Positions 20,789 through 43,000 of a stretch of 64,000 nt of DNA are shown here, piece after piece. Within the stretch, counting starts at the first letter, position 1. Every line of letters begins with the position of its first letter. The notes under the pieces are model-generated. The model searched no databases, was not told the DNA's origin, and saw only the letters and a program-made list of their open reading frames with translations. A program made the position numbers and the translations under genes. This DNA comes from Aldrovandia affinis. Its lineage: Eukaryota > Chordata > Actinopteri > Notacanthiformes > Halosauridae. The DNA is taken from assembly GCA_029706075.1 (NCBI GenBank), contig JAINUG010000166.1:2102501-2166500 (forward strand), given 5' to 3'.

Positions 20789-21564
20789 ATACTTTTAAAT
20801 AGGAGTTGTCTGCCTGGGTGTTTGGTATTGGGTTTGTTTTGTATGTTTGTTTCGAAGGGCACACTCATTACAGGGCGCTGAAAAACACAGCGCTGGGCAC
20901 AAAATGGGGAAAGTGATAACAACAGTGTGCCACCGCATACAAAGCAACACACGGATGCCTTATCCCATTTACACAAATCCCTTGAAAATCTGACACATTT
21001 CACCTTCAATAAGTACAGCTGTCGTAGTTGCTCGTGAAAGGGTCCAAATATACAAAAGTACACAATAAGGAACTCTTTTTTTGTGGAAAATAAACTTCTT
21101 AAACTTTTACACAAAGGTTAACTTCATCTGATTTGTTTATTTTTTTCCCCTCCCAATGCGTTCGTGCTTCTTTCTCGTCACACAGCGGCATACGTGTGCT
21201 GTCAATCACGGGCTTACGTGGGCCAATCAAAAGCACTGCTCACCGTGCACTTGCAACGCGCCATGATTGGTTCAAATAACGGAGCGTCGGGGCCAGTGGC
21301 GATGCACGATGTCTCTCACCCACTCTAGAGGATCACTCTCCCGTCACCAGTACACAACACTTTTGACCTCGAGGCGTCTTAAAGATTAAGTCCGATGACA
21401 GCTGTAATAGCAATTATGGTTTTAAATTACTGATATTTTCTCCGCTCGCTTAATGTCTCTGTTCAGCGTCCACCGCCAGCAGGTACATTTTATTTGAGAC
21501 ACCTGTGTTGAAGAAAGATGCAGATACAGAAAGATACCGACACAGCTCGGGCTGTAACAGCACT

Positions 21565-21640
21565 CATTACATTACATTACAGGCATTTGGCAGACGCTCT
21601 TATCCAGAGCGACATACAACAAAGTGTTAACGCTCCCGAC
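21565..21640 (-). mobile_element. LINE 3' tail fragment, type 2
   Basis: On the minus strand: AACACTTTGTTGTATGTCG, then CGCTCTGGATAAGAGCG, CTGCCAAATGCC and TGTAATG repeats. It matches the longer copies at 44398-44620 and 45490-45716. Confidence 0.8.
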
Positions 21641-21841
21641 CAGCGTTACAAAAGAAATGGCAAAGAATCAAATAAGAAATATTCTTCACATTTTTTACAG
21701 TTGGTTTGTTTGATGTGCGCGCCCACAGAGCATTGGTGAGACATGGGGTATCGATTCAACTGCAATATTATCCACCTCCACTCTATTGTGGTCAAGATTT
21801 AGCAAGTGGTTCAATTGAAGGTGGAGTGGATGCTACACGAG

Positions 21842-21875
<34 letters not shown>

Positions 21876-21907
21876 ATATAGGCCTACACACACACATATA
21901 TGTATAT

Positions 21908-22464
21908 ACACTACCGTTCAAAAGTTTGGGGTCACCTGCTGGAAACTATTTTTATCTCATAATTGACAATGCTTTACACCGTATACATTAATGTAAATAC
22001 TTTAAAATGACAAAAACACATGTAACAATGAACAAAATGAACATCAAAGAAATGTTCAAGAAAATTATATTGAAAATTGAATCTTGGATTCCTCAAAATA
22101 GTCACCCTTTGGTGTGAGAATAGCCTCACAAACAGTGGCCATTCGGTTAATACGTTTTAGCAGGAAATCACCCGACATGTTTTCCCAGCTATCCTGCAGC
22201 AATTCCCAGAGAAACTTGTGGGTTGCTTTGCTTTGACTTTTCCTTTCCAGTTTGTCCCATACAAGTTCTATGGGATTGAGGTCTGGACACTGGGCAGGCC
22301 AGGTCTTTAGTTTGAGTTGTTGTTTACATTCCTCCTTCACCAGATAGTTCTTGCACAACTTCAAGGTGTGTTTCGGGTCGTTATCTTGCTGAAGAATGAA
22401 GGAGTGCCCGGTTAGCCATAGTCCAGATGGAAGGTGACCCCAAACTTTTGAACGGTAGTGTATA
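21908..22464 (-). mobile_element. Tc1-like element with transposase C-terminal relic
   Basis: Terminal inverted repeats CACTACCGTTCAAAAGTTTG and its reverse complement are flanked by TATA sequence. On the minus strand 22364-22065 encodes a 99-residue fragment with PDLNPIELVWDKL, the region of the conserved catalytic glutamate in Tc1 transposases. The N-terminal domain and the two aspartates are missing, so the element is internally deleted and cannot encode a full enzyme. Confidence 0.92.
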
Positions 22465-23090
22465 TATATATAATTTTCTTAAAGTAAGTAGTAGTACACT
22501 GTGCACTCTGTGATATGTATCAGCTGAGTGTGTGTAAACATTGACAATATGCGCGCGTTGATTTGTACGTGCTTCATTAGCCCATCTTGTTTCGTGTCCT
22601 GCAGAATACAAGCCTCCGTCCACTCTGGCGTTGTCGCCGTTCACTGTCACACCACTGACTGCTGAATATTTGAAAATTCGGAGAAAGGCGCGTCTCTTGG
22701 AAACACTCACGGAGTGATTGTACAGAGGTCGGGATGATGACCGGGGAACCGTCGTCGAAACACGGTCGTGCTTATTGCTGGCCTATGGTTATTATGACCG
22801 CGATCGAGACTAAATGGTACAATTTCTTAAATTCTAATGCTTTTTTGTTCTAATTTTGTTCTAATTCAATGTCCCTGCCTCGCTCCCCGCTCCCCGTGCA
22901 TTCTTACTAGTGTTTCAAAGCCATTGAAAAAAAGACAGACAATTTGGCTGTTTCTGCAAGGCACGCATGTTTCTATCTCTGTAGTAGAACGAACGCCGCT
23001 TTTAAGATTGAACTCGCGAGCTTGTTTCGTTTTTAAAATGTGACCAACCGCTTGCTTATTCTGTGCGAGCTGAAAGGAGGGGAGGGGGGT

Positions 23091-23155
23091 GTTGCTATGA
23101 TACGGTAAACTGTTGGAAGGTTTGCATCGGAAGTGAAGAAGTCGAAAACAACTCG
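23091..23155 (+). promoter_or_regulatory. dnai2: Probable DNAI2 promoter and non-coding exon 1
   Basis: GTTGCTATGATACGG at 23091 resembles half of an RFX X-box, the hallmark of ciliary gene promoters. CGGAAGTG near 23128 is an ETS-type site. A strong donor, ACTCG|GTAAGG at 23155/23156, would end a short non-coding exon. The first coding exon has an acceptor (CCGCAG) ending at 23843, eight bases before the ATG. Exon 1 is inferred from these signals only. Confidence 0.5.
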
Positions 23156-23851
23156 GTAAGGCCACGCAGATAAATGCTGAATGTATATAACACATGTCCA
23201 TTCGTTTTCACGAACTATCATTAGCTGCTGCATATCTGGTTAATGACGTTTCACAAAATAGTGTTATTGTGAAGGACAATTAACAACTTAGATTGTCGTG
23301 TGGTCGACTCGAATTATCCATTTGCGTTCTTCCTTGTCTCACAGTGCACACTATTCCGCCTGGCTAGCATAGTTACAAAAGCTAGGAAGCAAGCGAAGCT
23401 AATCTACTTGATGGAAATGTGCAATGCATATGATATCGAAACACAAACGAATCACTTTGTTTATTGATGGATGTATCTCTCCTCACTGGGACCTGTTGAA
23501 TCGCTCGCTTAGAGTGCGCGAGAGGGCGAACATGTCAAGATTGTTTTGTGTGGCAGTTCGTATTCGGACAGCATTTCGGTTTTAGCATAGCATTAAAAAA
23601 CGTGCATTCCAATGCTTTTGTTTTATTCATGATTATCTGATTAAATGCCATTATTATGTCCGATTATATGTCTGTTGCAGTCATGCCACGTTATGGCATG
23701 ACGTTATGGAGATGGATGACCGCCAAGTGACTAATAATAATAACAATATATTACAGTATGTTATTATGTTGCATGAGCCTGAGCGAAGTTTAAGATAGAT
23801 AAACGTTTGCGTTTGCACGTAGGGTGCCAATCTGTGTCCGCAGCAGCCGCG

Positions 23852-33249
<9,398 letters not shown>

Positions 33250-34565
33250 ACGACCGCACAAGACCGCCATGTTTAATCGTCTCCTTGAATGAGTACCATT
33301 TTTAAATACATACATATAAATGAACTCCGAGCCACGTGAGACTCAATTAGGATGTGGCCTAAAAAGCATGGAGTTTCAATGAATGATTATTTTGTGCTGA
33401 AATGTGTTGACATAGTTAGAAACGTGCAGAATTTTTTGGTCACACAAAACACGTTTATATGCGGTGAACGATTCGTGCACGGTATTTCGAGACAATATTC
33501 CAAAAAGCCACTGTAGTTATGGGGTTGCCCACATTTTATGAATGTGCATTTCCCACATTGTGTGTGTGTGTGTGTGTGTCCATCAGGACGGGCCGGGCCT
33601 GGCCTGTAACCACTGACCTTCAGTATAGTATAATATATGCCATTTAGCAGACGCTTTTATCCAAAGCGAAGTCGTGAATGGATACTTTTTTCAGTATATG
33701 TGGTCCCAGTGGGAATTGAACCCACAACCTAAGCGTTGCCAACGCCGCGCTCTACCCACTGAGCCTCACAGAACCACATGTATGCCTATGGCCCGTTCTG
33801 CTCATTCTCAGTAGCTGTGGCCCTTTGGTGCGTACACAGAACATTTCTCACCTGCCTTTTAACAACCCTATAGGCCAGCTGCGCATGTCCAGGAGAGGAC
33901 ACATGCAAAGCTTTGACACGTGTGCCAGCGAAGGCTGGTGATCGAATGACAAAGATGGGCCATGCGGATTTTGTTACTGACGTGATGTGGCAGGGAATGT
34001 GTAGAGGACTTCTAGTACCGCTCTGTGTGTACACTTCTGGCAGAAATGGGGGGGAGAATAATTGTTGCTTAGGTTTTTGCAAATCGAATACGAACAGGTT
34101 ATTAAATTGATTGTTTGATTAGATGCTGGCGACCGTTTGTGTTCTTGACACCAAAAGCCGTTGTGATGCAGCCGACAGGTTACAGTCAAGCAAAGGCAGC
34201 CGCCTCAGAGGCTGTCAAACGTTTGCGTGTCATTTCCTGTTCTGTGTACGTGTCAGTCCCACTTGTGCACTTCCTGCCTTTTCATCCTGGATACCCTGGA
34301 GTCCTTTGCGACTTCTTCCTGAATGAATTATGTCAAAAAGCGACCTTATAAAGTAATATTTGATAAACGCAAGCACTTGAGGAAGTTAAAACGTACTACT
34401 CCTCGGAAACTGCATACTCTGCCCTGTCGACCAACTCCTTCTGAGGCAGATATAGAAAGGGACTATTTTAAATAATTACAAATAATATTTTGAAGCTTAA
34501 GTTTGGTGTCACAATATGAAACACGATGATGAAAAGTTCACAATAAAAGTGGAAACAAAATGCGA
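33250..34565 (+). other. dnai2: DNAI2 3' UTR (inferred) and polyadenylation signal
   Basis: After the stop codon, the first AATAAA in a suitable context is at 34542 (CACAATAAAAGTGG). A second is at 34897. A family C SINE lies inside the interval. No other reading frame of note. Confidence 0.4.
33610..33778 (-). mobile_element. tRNA-derived SINE, family C
   Basis: Reverse copy: tail (GCCATTTAGCAGACGCTTTT) at left, B box (GGGAATTGAACCCACAACC) and head at right. The stem CGCTTTGGATAAAAGCG is retained. Confidence 0.9.
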
Positions 34566-35387
34566 TGTACTTGAGTGTTGAGTTCCTTTATACACATACA
34601 CTTTAATGAAATCTTAATTTAATCTTCATCTACGGGGTCCACAAGACACCATAATCAGACGTGGCCACAGCCTGGTCTCACTATGGTTCTTACAAAGCCA
34701 ATTGGAGTGAGGAATCATCTGTTTCTTTTGAGGGATAAGTTAAAGGGTTATTGCACCTTTAGGAAATCACTTTACATTTCACAACTGCACGACCACATTT
34801 ATAAGAATGACTTCTATATGTTTTTTGGTACTACTTTTTATTTTTATTTTTTATGTTTCATCAAAATAGTTTCAGGTCTCAACTAATCCAAACCAAAATA
34901 AAGGACGTGCAAAATGAAGCAAGACAAGAATGACTTTAGAAGAGGGGAAGAAAGCTTTATTTACATTAAACCATATGGTTTAAAAATGGAACATACACCG
35001 AGTGCAACATACATCCTGAACCATGTTGACAAAAGATATTGCTAACCTGAAAAAGAGCATGTGGCAGGAAGAGTTCACTTGCAGTAGAGGGTGGAGGGAT
35101 AGGGGTAAACCTTCCTTATATGGTATTTGGATTATGCCGACAAGAGCATCTGGTGGGCGTGTCACAGGACAATACTAGGCTCTCTGGGGTCCAGCCCCGA
35201 TGTCCAGGCACACCCCCAAATGTCAGGCCTCACCCCCACCCACACTTGCAGTGGTCTCTACTTTCCACTCTACCTCCGATCTTTTATTGCAATCTGGGCC
35301 TTGGATCTGTACCCGTCCTGGGCATCAATAAACAGCGTTACCAACGTTTGGAACGAGTGACTTTTAAATATATATATTTTTTTTTTC

Positions 35388-35757
35388 TACATTTATTTTC
35401 TGATTTTATGCCCGCTTTTCTCCCAATTTGGTAGCCAATTACTCCCGCTATTCTTAGTTCAATCCCCTCATATTGTGAGTTCGCTGCCATAGCCCTGTGA
35501 CCGGCAGTGACAGGCGAAGCATCGTCTCCTCCGAGACGGCACTCGTCGTGCTGTCCGACTGTAACTCCGGCACCCCAGAACCACTCCTGTGTGCAGCAAA
35601 CTGTGTCGGCTTACCTCCCCCCTCCCTGGGGCGGACAGCCAATTGCCGCCCCGGTGGCACTCCCGGCCAGAGCCGACTCTGGCGCGACAGGGGAATCGAA
35701 CCCCGGTCTCCGTGGCCAGTGTCGAACGTTGAAACCACTAGCCCACGCGGGAAGCCC
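35388..35757 (-). mobile_element. tRNA-derived SINE, family B (full length)
   Basis: Tail (CCCAATTTGGTAGCCAATTA) at left; the middle has GGCGGACAGCCAATTGCCGC. The B box (GGGAATCGAACCCCGG) and head (ACCACTAGCCCACGCGGGA) are at right. Confidence 0.9.
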
Positions 35758-36249
35758 GCTGAGTGACTTCTTAAGGCCTGAGCATCCCTCCTAGAGGGCC
35801 GGTGTGTATGCAGATTTCTGTTCCCGCATGCCTGCCTGCGCTGCTTCACTTGTAGATTATGCCACCATAAAACGTTTCATATGGGGACACGAGAAGTCTT
35901 CAGCTGGCGTTCGTGAGATTATTGAAAATTTATCAGATAATGTAACTGATTGAGCTAATTAAATAAAGTGCAGAAGCAGTTTGTGTGTTCTTCACACTGG
36001 ACAGCCCTGACCTGTATGAAACAACCAGACGATAATAAGCTACTGTTCCCCCTGGTTAACACCTAGCTGTACTGCTAGGCCCCCCTGTCAACAACTGGTA
36101 ATGTTTAGCAGGCATTCTGGCCACTTTCTGCTCTGAAACGATAGCCATTGATTACCCCCGAGCTCAAGAGGGACTCAAGCAGACTCACTTCTGCTCAAAC
36201 ATAGCTCTCTGTGCCGAAACGTGGCACACGACCTGAATATAGTCTGTAT

Positions 36250-37800
36250 AGGTATAGGTCACATAGGTATTATTTACAATACAAAAAAAAAAAAAAAAAA
36301 ATCTACAAAGTGCGCACTAAATACTTTTGGAATGACAAGAAGTTTGAATGAGCAAAAGCGCCTTTTCCAGTATTTATTCCACTCAAACTGACATTAGCTC
36401 CTTGTACCAATTTCACGGCTCTGATGAGTGGTATCGGAGCTGTATGGGGCATTCCGCTGGCCCGCAGTTTTTGTTTGTTTTGCCGTCTTTGCCGCTGACA
36501 TTCTGGCTGACGTTTATGACTTGTGTTAAAGGTCTAAAGACAATTACATTCAGTAAAGAAAAGCAGGCAAATCAAATTCATGAGCTCAACCCCAAAATGG
36601 CTGCCTTCGGTTCCTTAGGGTTGCAGGGTCAGCTGGGTCATTTGGCTTCCAAGCTCGAACAGCAGAAGCCGATTGTTATTGCTTTGACCACTTTTTTCAA
36701 CTTTCCGGACTTGGCATGCATCTCTGCCTTGGTCTGGACTTGCGCATGGAACGTTTTGGAATCGTTCGCCCAGAAGCCACGCCAACTACGCCCAAAAAAC
36801 ACGCCTTTTTGCACCATTTCTGGCAAAACAAGCGTCCCGGGGCCAGCTTGGCAGAACATTATAGTTAGTGTCATTAGTCTCGAATTGTTAAGGAATAAGG
36901 GAGTGCATGTATGCTTTGGTGGCCACGCCCCCTAATGTTTGCGCACCACCCAAATATAGGCATTTCTCATACCTCGCGCAAGCCTCGCAGGGTTTTCATT
37001 TCATGCTCGCGTATACACATCGATTGCCACTTAAACTGCGAGGCGTTAAATCATATCTTGAACGGTCTTCGTGCCACACCCCACGCCGTACGCCGTTTCG
37101 CTTACAGCGTGCACCAAATCATGTTTCTTCGCCTTCCTTCAAAAACGCAAGCCTCCCACAGCAAGCACCTCACAGTTTTGTAAGTACAACACACATAGGA
37201 CTTGGAATTGGAAAGGAATCGTTTTGATCACATACGCTTTGCTGGCCATGCCCCCTAATGTTCGCCATCAACTAAAAGCAGTATTTTCCCATGATTATTT
37301 TGTGATCCTCCCTGTCCTAAAGTTTCATTTCACAAGCTTCATACTGCGTGTGCATGTCGCCTATCATGGTCTAATGGATTTGTATGCATCTCGTGCAGTT
37401 TTATGGCCACGCCCCAAATAGTTTTCCAGAGCTTAAAATATATATTTTTTCCCCATACATGTAAGCCTCCCGCGGCACAGCTTGCAGGGACTTGAAACTA
37501 CACGTGCTTCAAGGAAACATACAGGGCTACAATAATTGCGAAGAAATCATTGGTGGCGCATACGGTCTCCATTTTGTATTTTACACAATTTGACATTTTG
37601 CTTGATACAATGCTTTTATAAGCTTCAAGCTTTGAAAAAGGTAAGAAATATTACTCCCTTTCCATATAGAACACAAAACATGGCAGGTCACATGACTTGG
37701 CGGCCATCTTGCGTATGGCGAATGTGTGTTATTTCTGTTTCAAGCCATTTCTCCTCATCTGATGCTCGCATAACCTTCTAACTTGGCAAACGGGTTCAAA
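36250..37800. repeat. Unclassified block with recurring GGCCACGCCCC phrases
   Basis: GGCCACGCCCCCTAATGTTT near 36920, GGCCATGCCCCCTAATGTTC near 37243 and GGCCACGCCCCAAATAG near 37404 recur in one direction. Phrases such as GCGGCCATCTTGCG and GGGGCCATGTTGCATG also occur. It may be a degenerate element. A 195-codon frame (36348-36935) matches no family I know. Confidence 0.4.
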
Positions 37801-39071
37801 ATGTTACTTCCTTGGGATACGTGACATCAAACGTGTTGTCTCACATGGCATGGGGGCCATGTTGCATGCGGCAAATACACGCCAGTGTGGGAAACAGCCG
37901 TTTCTCCCCGAGCTTTACCCACAGAGTAGACACTACAAAAACATTTTAAGTGTGATGTCCTTTTGATTGTTTTGTTGTTGCACAGAGCTTGGAAGCCTCC
38001 AAGGTTGCCTGCAGCCTCTACTTAATATTACTATTTTTATATTTGGACAGGAAGTTACCTCTCCGGGCACACCAGTTGTAAATCCTTTTCTGACCGAAAA
38101 ATAACTGAAACGTCCAGCCAACTAGGCCAGACACTGCCCCTTCCTAGCCAACCCCCAGTATGCTGAATACGTGTAAGCCTATCATTAAAATATATGTGTC
38201 ACTGGGAAACCCAAGATTTGTAGCAGCTGTTGTGCTAAGAGACAGGTTTTTCTTTGAAATACATTTACGCAAGTTGCACATCTGCAGTAGCTTTAATATC
38301 CAAAGCATTGGCATTTTTTACAAATGCACACGCAGCGCGTTTCCTGTGTTACCTTGGTCTTTATTCTGATAACACAGTTTCATGTAAGCATGAAAAGCAT
38401 TCACCCCCACAGACTGTATTGGCTGTTGCCATACACACCTTTCCTAAGACAGACAGGAATGCAAAGAGTGAAAAAGGAATTTCACAGGTATGCGGTCAGT
38501 ATGCGCAGTAAATCCTCGCTTCCCAACGACGGGGGAAACAAAAATGGAAGCCTTGCACCAGTTTAAAAACACCGGCACCTGTACACTGAAGCCAAAGCGC
38601 TTCTTTGAAACCTAAAATCAAATGATCCACAAATCACGCGCAATGGTAAACAAAAACCTAAATTCTAAATAGTTTTGAAATTACTGCAAACATAAGATAA
38701 AAAAGGGGTAATTTTTCAAGTTTCCAAACAGAGAGAGAGAAATAAGTTCACGCACATACACCTTCCTCCTCTCTCAGTTCAGGTCTTTGGTTGTGACAAT
38801 GCATTATTTTGTGGGTCCAGACACTCAGTGACAGACAGGCATTGCCCTGCCCACGGCCCTCAGTAAGTCTGTGATAGCACTATCAGTAAATCCACACAAG
38901 GTCCCCAACTCCCATTCGTTACCAAAAGAGCCAGCAGCTAAAACATCTGTAATCTGGTGGTAATGGGCAGTGACGGCAAAACACAAGAAATTCATATTAA
39001 TATTCAAATGTCCTCTTCAACCGCACGGCTTTTGCCCAGACCAAAATGACCAGCCTATATGGGCTGAATAG

Positions 39072-39356
39072 CCTGCTCTTCTCATCTCAAACGTTGTTAC
39101 GTTCTTTGATTCATTTTTTGTTCCTTTTTTTAAATTGTGATTAATTCCTGTATTCCACCCCTTCACTGGACAGAATGGGGGAGTGGGTCCTAATACAACA
39201 TTACAGAGCACATGAGCCCTGCTCTTCTCATCTCAAACATTGTTACGTTCTTTGATTCGTTTTTTGTTCCTTTTTTCAATTGTGATTAATTCCTGTATTC
39301 CACCCCTTCACTGGACAGAATGGGGGAGTGGGTCCTAATTCAACATTACAGAGCCC
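39072..39356. repeat. 146-bp tandem duplication
   Basis: CTGCTCTTCTCATCTCAAAC...TGGGTCCTAAT is present twice, at 39073 and 39219, with only a few substitutions (ACGTTG/ACATTG, ATTCAT/ATTCGT). The copies are adjacent, which suggests recent unequal exchange. Confidence 0.93.
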
Positions 39357-40065
39357 TTGGCATACAGTTTCTTATTTACACTTAATGACCAACCCAACAC
39401 TGACAGCCATCCTGTTCGTGGAGGACTACAAAAAAAAAAAAAAAAAAAGGAAAACAAATAATTTGCAGCTACATTGACATGTGTCATTGCTTGGGCTAAG
39501 AGTGTCTTAGTGTCTCTTGGCTGCAGCTGGAGAGTGTACTGCTTTTAACACCATCCTACCAGCATTAACCCCCCTGGTAAACATGCAACTGCAGCACTGC
39601 AACCTGAGACATGCATTTCTCCCTGCCAACCCAAACACAACTTTCTCTCCAATGGACAAAAGTGACTCAAGTGTTGCAAAATAAAAATAATAAAAATTAA
39701 AAAAATACCCCACTAACCTGAATATTTGCACGTTATTAAGTATTTTTAAGTTCATGTAATGCAGAAGCAAAAAAAAATCCCCTTAGTTCTTAGGTGGCAT
39801 CGCCTGTTTGCTGGAGGGATACACGTCTCCTTTGAACCTTGCAGCTGTTGCGTGGGAATGTTTCAAGAAGACAATGGGAGTGCCGATAACGTATTTCTGA
39901 AAGACGAAATCGTCAGCCTTCAAATGAAATGTTAAAAAATAATAAAGTGTCAAAAGAAAAGAGGGAGAATTAAAACAACAGCAATATAACACAAAAAAGG
40001 GGGGGGGGAGGGGAGGGGAGGGGGGGAAAGCCCCATGGTTAGAGGCGTGTGATCCCAGTGGCCCC

Positions 40066-43000
40066 TCAGGACGCCGGCAGCGCCTGGCTCAGGGCCTCGC
40101 GGGCGCTCTGGCTCAGCTTGTCGGGGAAGTGCACGTCGAACTCCACCACCAGGTCACCCCTGCGCTCCGGCGACTTGGGCAAGGGCAGCCCCTCCCCCGC
40201 CACACGACGCTTCATCCCGGGTTTCACCACCTCCTGGGACGTCAAGGTAACAGTCCTGCCGTCCAACGTGGGGGCGGTGACCATGCAGCCACAAAGGGCC
40301 TGGTGACGGACAGACAGACAGGCAGACAGAAGAAGGGCTGTTAAAGCTATGTGCAGTTAGGTCACTTGGTTTTCATTCACATTTTTTAATGCAGCAAGTG
40401 CTTGCAACCCAAACTATTGGTCAATGGACAACCATTATCAAGAAATGGCTTTTAACCATATACAGGTATAACTGCCAAAATAAAGGCAACACTTCAGTAA
40501 ATGAGGGGAGTCCGTTGGGGGGGAGCCACGGCCCAGCCTTGCCCTCCCCTTTCTAAAGAGCCCCCCTGCCCAGCTGGGTCTCTCCTATGACTGGCCAGGG
40601 CCATTTGAGTGTCTCCCCCTGGGTTACCATCATTTTGGCAGTTACCTGTATATTTTAAACAAACCGTGTCTCCTCCAGGAATAATGTCCGTTTACAAGCA
40701 CCATTTAGAATCGTGAGGGACAGAGCTAGACGCCTGGCAGATAGTAGAGAGTAGGGGCAGCATATGAACGTTGGCATACCAGGAAATCGCTAGAAATCCT
40801 GCCTCGTAGCAAAAAGGACCCGACTGATTGGTTTCAAATGTTTCGCCCCCACCCCCTTCATATTCACAGACAGCTCTAGCCAATCAGTATAGACACCAGG
40901 GTGATGCAGATTAGTTTGGGCCCTGAACTGCCCAAAGGTCTTCAGTCACCATTTCTATTTACTTTTAAGTAAAAGTTACACCAGCTTCATTCCACTTCAT
41001 GTGCCCACGTCTCCTAATTCAGAAGAACATTCATTCACTGTGTCAAATTTAAAACCTGTTGGGGCAAATTAAGTTAAAAAACAGGTAGCGCTGCAATTTT
41101 CAGCAGTGGAATGGAATGAGTGAGTAGAATTCTGTGAGAGAAACCTCACATAGTACTTAGCGTTGGCTACTGTGTGTCTGGTGCCACTACACAGACTTAC
41201 CAGAGTACACGAGGAACTAAAAAAGATCCATGAACTGTTCAATTGTTAATACTGTAACTATTCGATTTAGAACAGTGAGAAAGTTCACCAACCCGTGGCA
41301 GATTTCGAACTTTTCAGCGGAATATTTCAGCAGAAAAAGTAACATTGCCAATGGCGCTCCATTATGGCTGCAATAATGACCGACAGCTGTGGGGCACTGC
41401 TAGGCACATCTCTGCGTGAAGTTAATATAATAACATAATATATGCTATTTAGCAGACGCTTTTATCCAAAGCGACTTACAGTAGTGAATGCATACATTTT
41501 TCAGTATATGTGGTCCGAGTGGGGATTGAACCCAACGCTGTGCTCTACCAACTGAGCCACACAGAGTCAAAATGTGTTAAAAGTTTGGAGAGGCACCAAT
41601 GTTTAGTTTTTTTTGCTGTCTGGTACTAATTAAAACACATTACATTTGCATAACGTGTGACATATTTGTCCTTCAATGTGTTGCAAGTAAAAAATAAAAA
41701 AAATAACTGCAAAAAGGCGCACGGGTCTGCACAAGCATGGCCTGGCGACAGGCAAAAGGGGGCGGCGACTCACATCTCTGAGGGAGATCCTGGCGGAGTA
41801 GACGATGTCGGAGCCGTCTCGGCGGAACACGGCGTGCGGCTTGTCCTTGACCACGAACACCACGTCGGCGGGGATGTTGGTGGGCGTCTCGTCGCCCTCC
41901 CGGGGGAAGGTGATCTTGGTGCCCTCCTTCCAGCCGCGCCTGATCTCCACGGTCAGGATCTTGTCCTCGCTGCGCGTCGTGCGCCGGTCCAGGTTGAGCC
42001 GCCGGTGGCTGATCTTCATCTTCTTGGTGCAGCCGGAGAAGACCTCCTCCAGGGTCACCCTCAGCTCGTGCACCACAGGGGGGTCCTTCTTCTTCTCCAT
42101 TGGTCCGCCCGGGCGAGGGCCGTAGGGCCTGGGGAACCCACCCATGCCCCCCATCCCTCCCATCCCTCCCATCCCGAAGCCCGCAAAGGGGTCGTCGACA
42201 TCCATGTCCTCGTCCACCGCTCCGTTCCGGGCGAAGAAGTGGTCGAAGGGGTTGCGGGCCCCGAAGAACTCGGCGAACATGGCGTGGGGGTCGCCGTGGA
42301 ACGTGTAGTTGAAGCTGGTGCCATTGGTGCCATTGGTGCCTCCACTTGTGGGGTTTCCCTTGAGGCCTGAGGGAGAGGGAGTTACGCATCTGCAATTACC
42401 ACCATCGCCATGTTTGACTGCGCACACCAGTTCCTAGTAATGTAGGGGTGGGAGAGAGAGATTTCGTGAACCCGACAATTGGTGGAGCGACAATGAGCTG
42501 TCCGGGGTCATGGAGTTGTTTAAAGCAAGCAAAACCGTTTGCTCTCTAAAGCAGAACAAAATTATTGGTTGAAATCGTGAAATTCCTGGGTTCAACCAAA
42601 CTAATGTTAACAATAGTAGTACAAGTATGTATTTTATTATTCAGTCCAAATCATTTGTGTATGTTTTTGTTGTTGTTGTTGTTGTTGTTGTGCCAAGCTT
42701 TGGCAACACTGCTGTATACGTCGTGCTAATTAACATTGCAACTGACATTAAGACGACGAGAGAGCGAGACCGAAAGTAAGACCGCTGCGGTCTTATGTTA
42801 AATTGATCATGTTCAGCTAATTTGCCGTTCTTACTGACACAGCAGTTTCCTGCAGCGGCAAAATATTTGGCATAACCGGACAGTTTCCCCACACAGTCGT
42901 GACCGTCAGACTTCTTTCCGCCGTGTCGAGGCAGAAATGGCACTGCGTCGCAAACATGTCGTCGGCGGTGTGATAACGCGCTCGCTGACAACCGCGAAAG

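Larger units (their letters stand above)
17326..20805 (+). other. ttyh2: TTYH2 3' UTR (inferred)
   Basis: After the stop codon no canonical AATAAA appears until 20783, where AATAAA is followed by a GT-rich stretch typical of a cleavage region. The interval holds a family B SINE, a GGGA repeat (18895-19022), a CCATTG repeat (19078-19105) and a promoter-like block (19430-19698). The real 3' UTR may end earlier at a variant signal (AGTAAA near 17623). Confidence 0.5.
20806..23050. other. TTYH2-DNAI2 intergenic region
   Basis: No exon is recognised. It contains a LINE tail (21565-21640), a GT run (21843-21872) and a Tc1-like element (21908-22464). The rest is unassigned. Confidence 0.6.
34566..40065. 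other. DNAI2-DNAJB1 intergenic region (synteny junction)
   Basis: No protein-coding exon is recognised over about 5.5 kb. It contains a family B SINE (35388-35757), an unclassified block with repeated GGCCACGCCCC motifs (36250-37800), a 146-bp tandem duplication (39072-39356) and A-runs (36282, 39429). Part of the right side must be DNAJB1 3' UTR, but its end could not be fixed. Confidence 0.5.

Noticed and set aside
36348..36935. 195-codon frame in the intergenic gap
   Set aside because: No family resemblance, no splice or promoter context, and it lies in a block that looks repetitive; kept only as an unclassified region.
41657..42370. 237-codon + strand frame opposite DNAJB1 exon 2
   Set aside because: Antisense shadow of a GC-rich exon whose minus-strand product is clearly DNAJB1.
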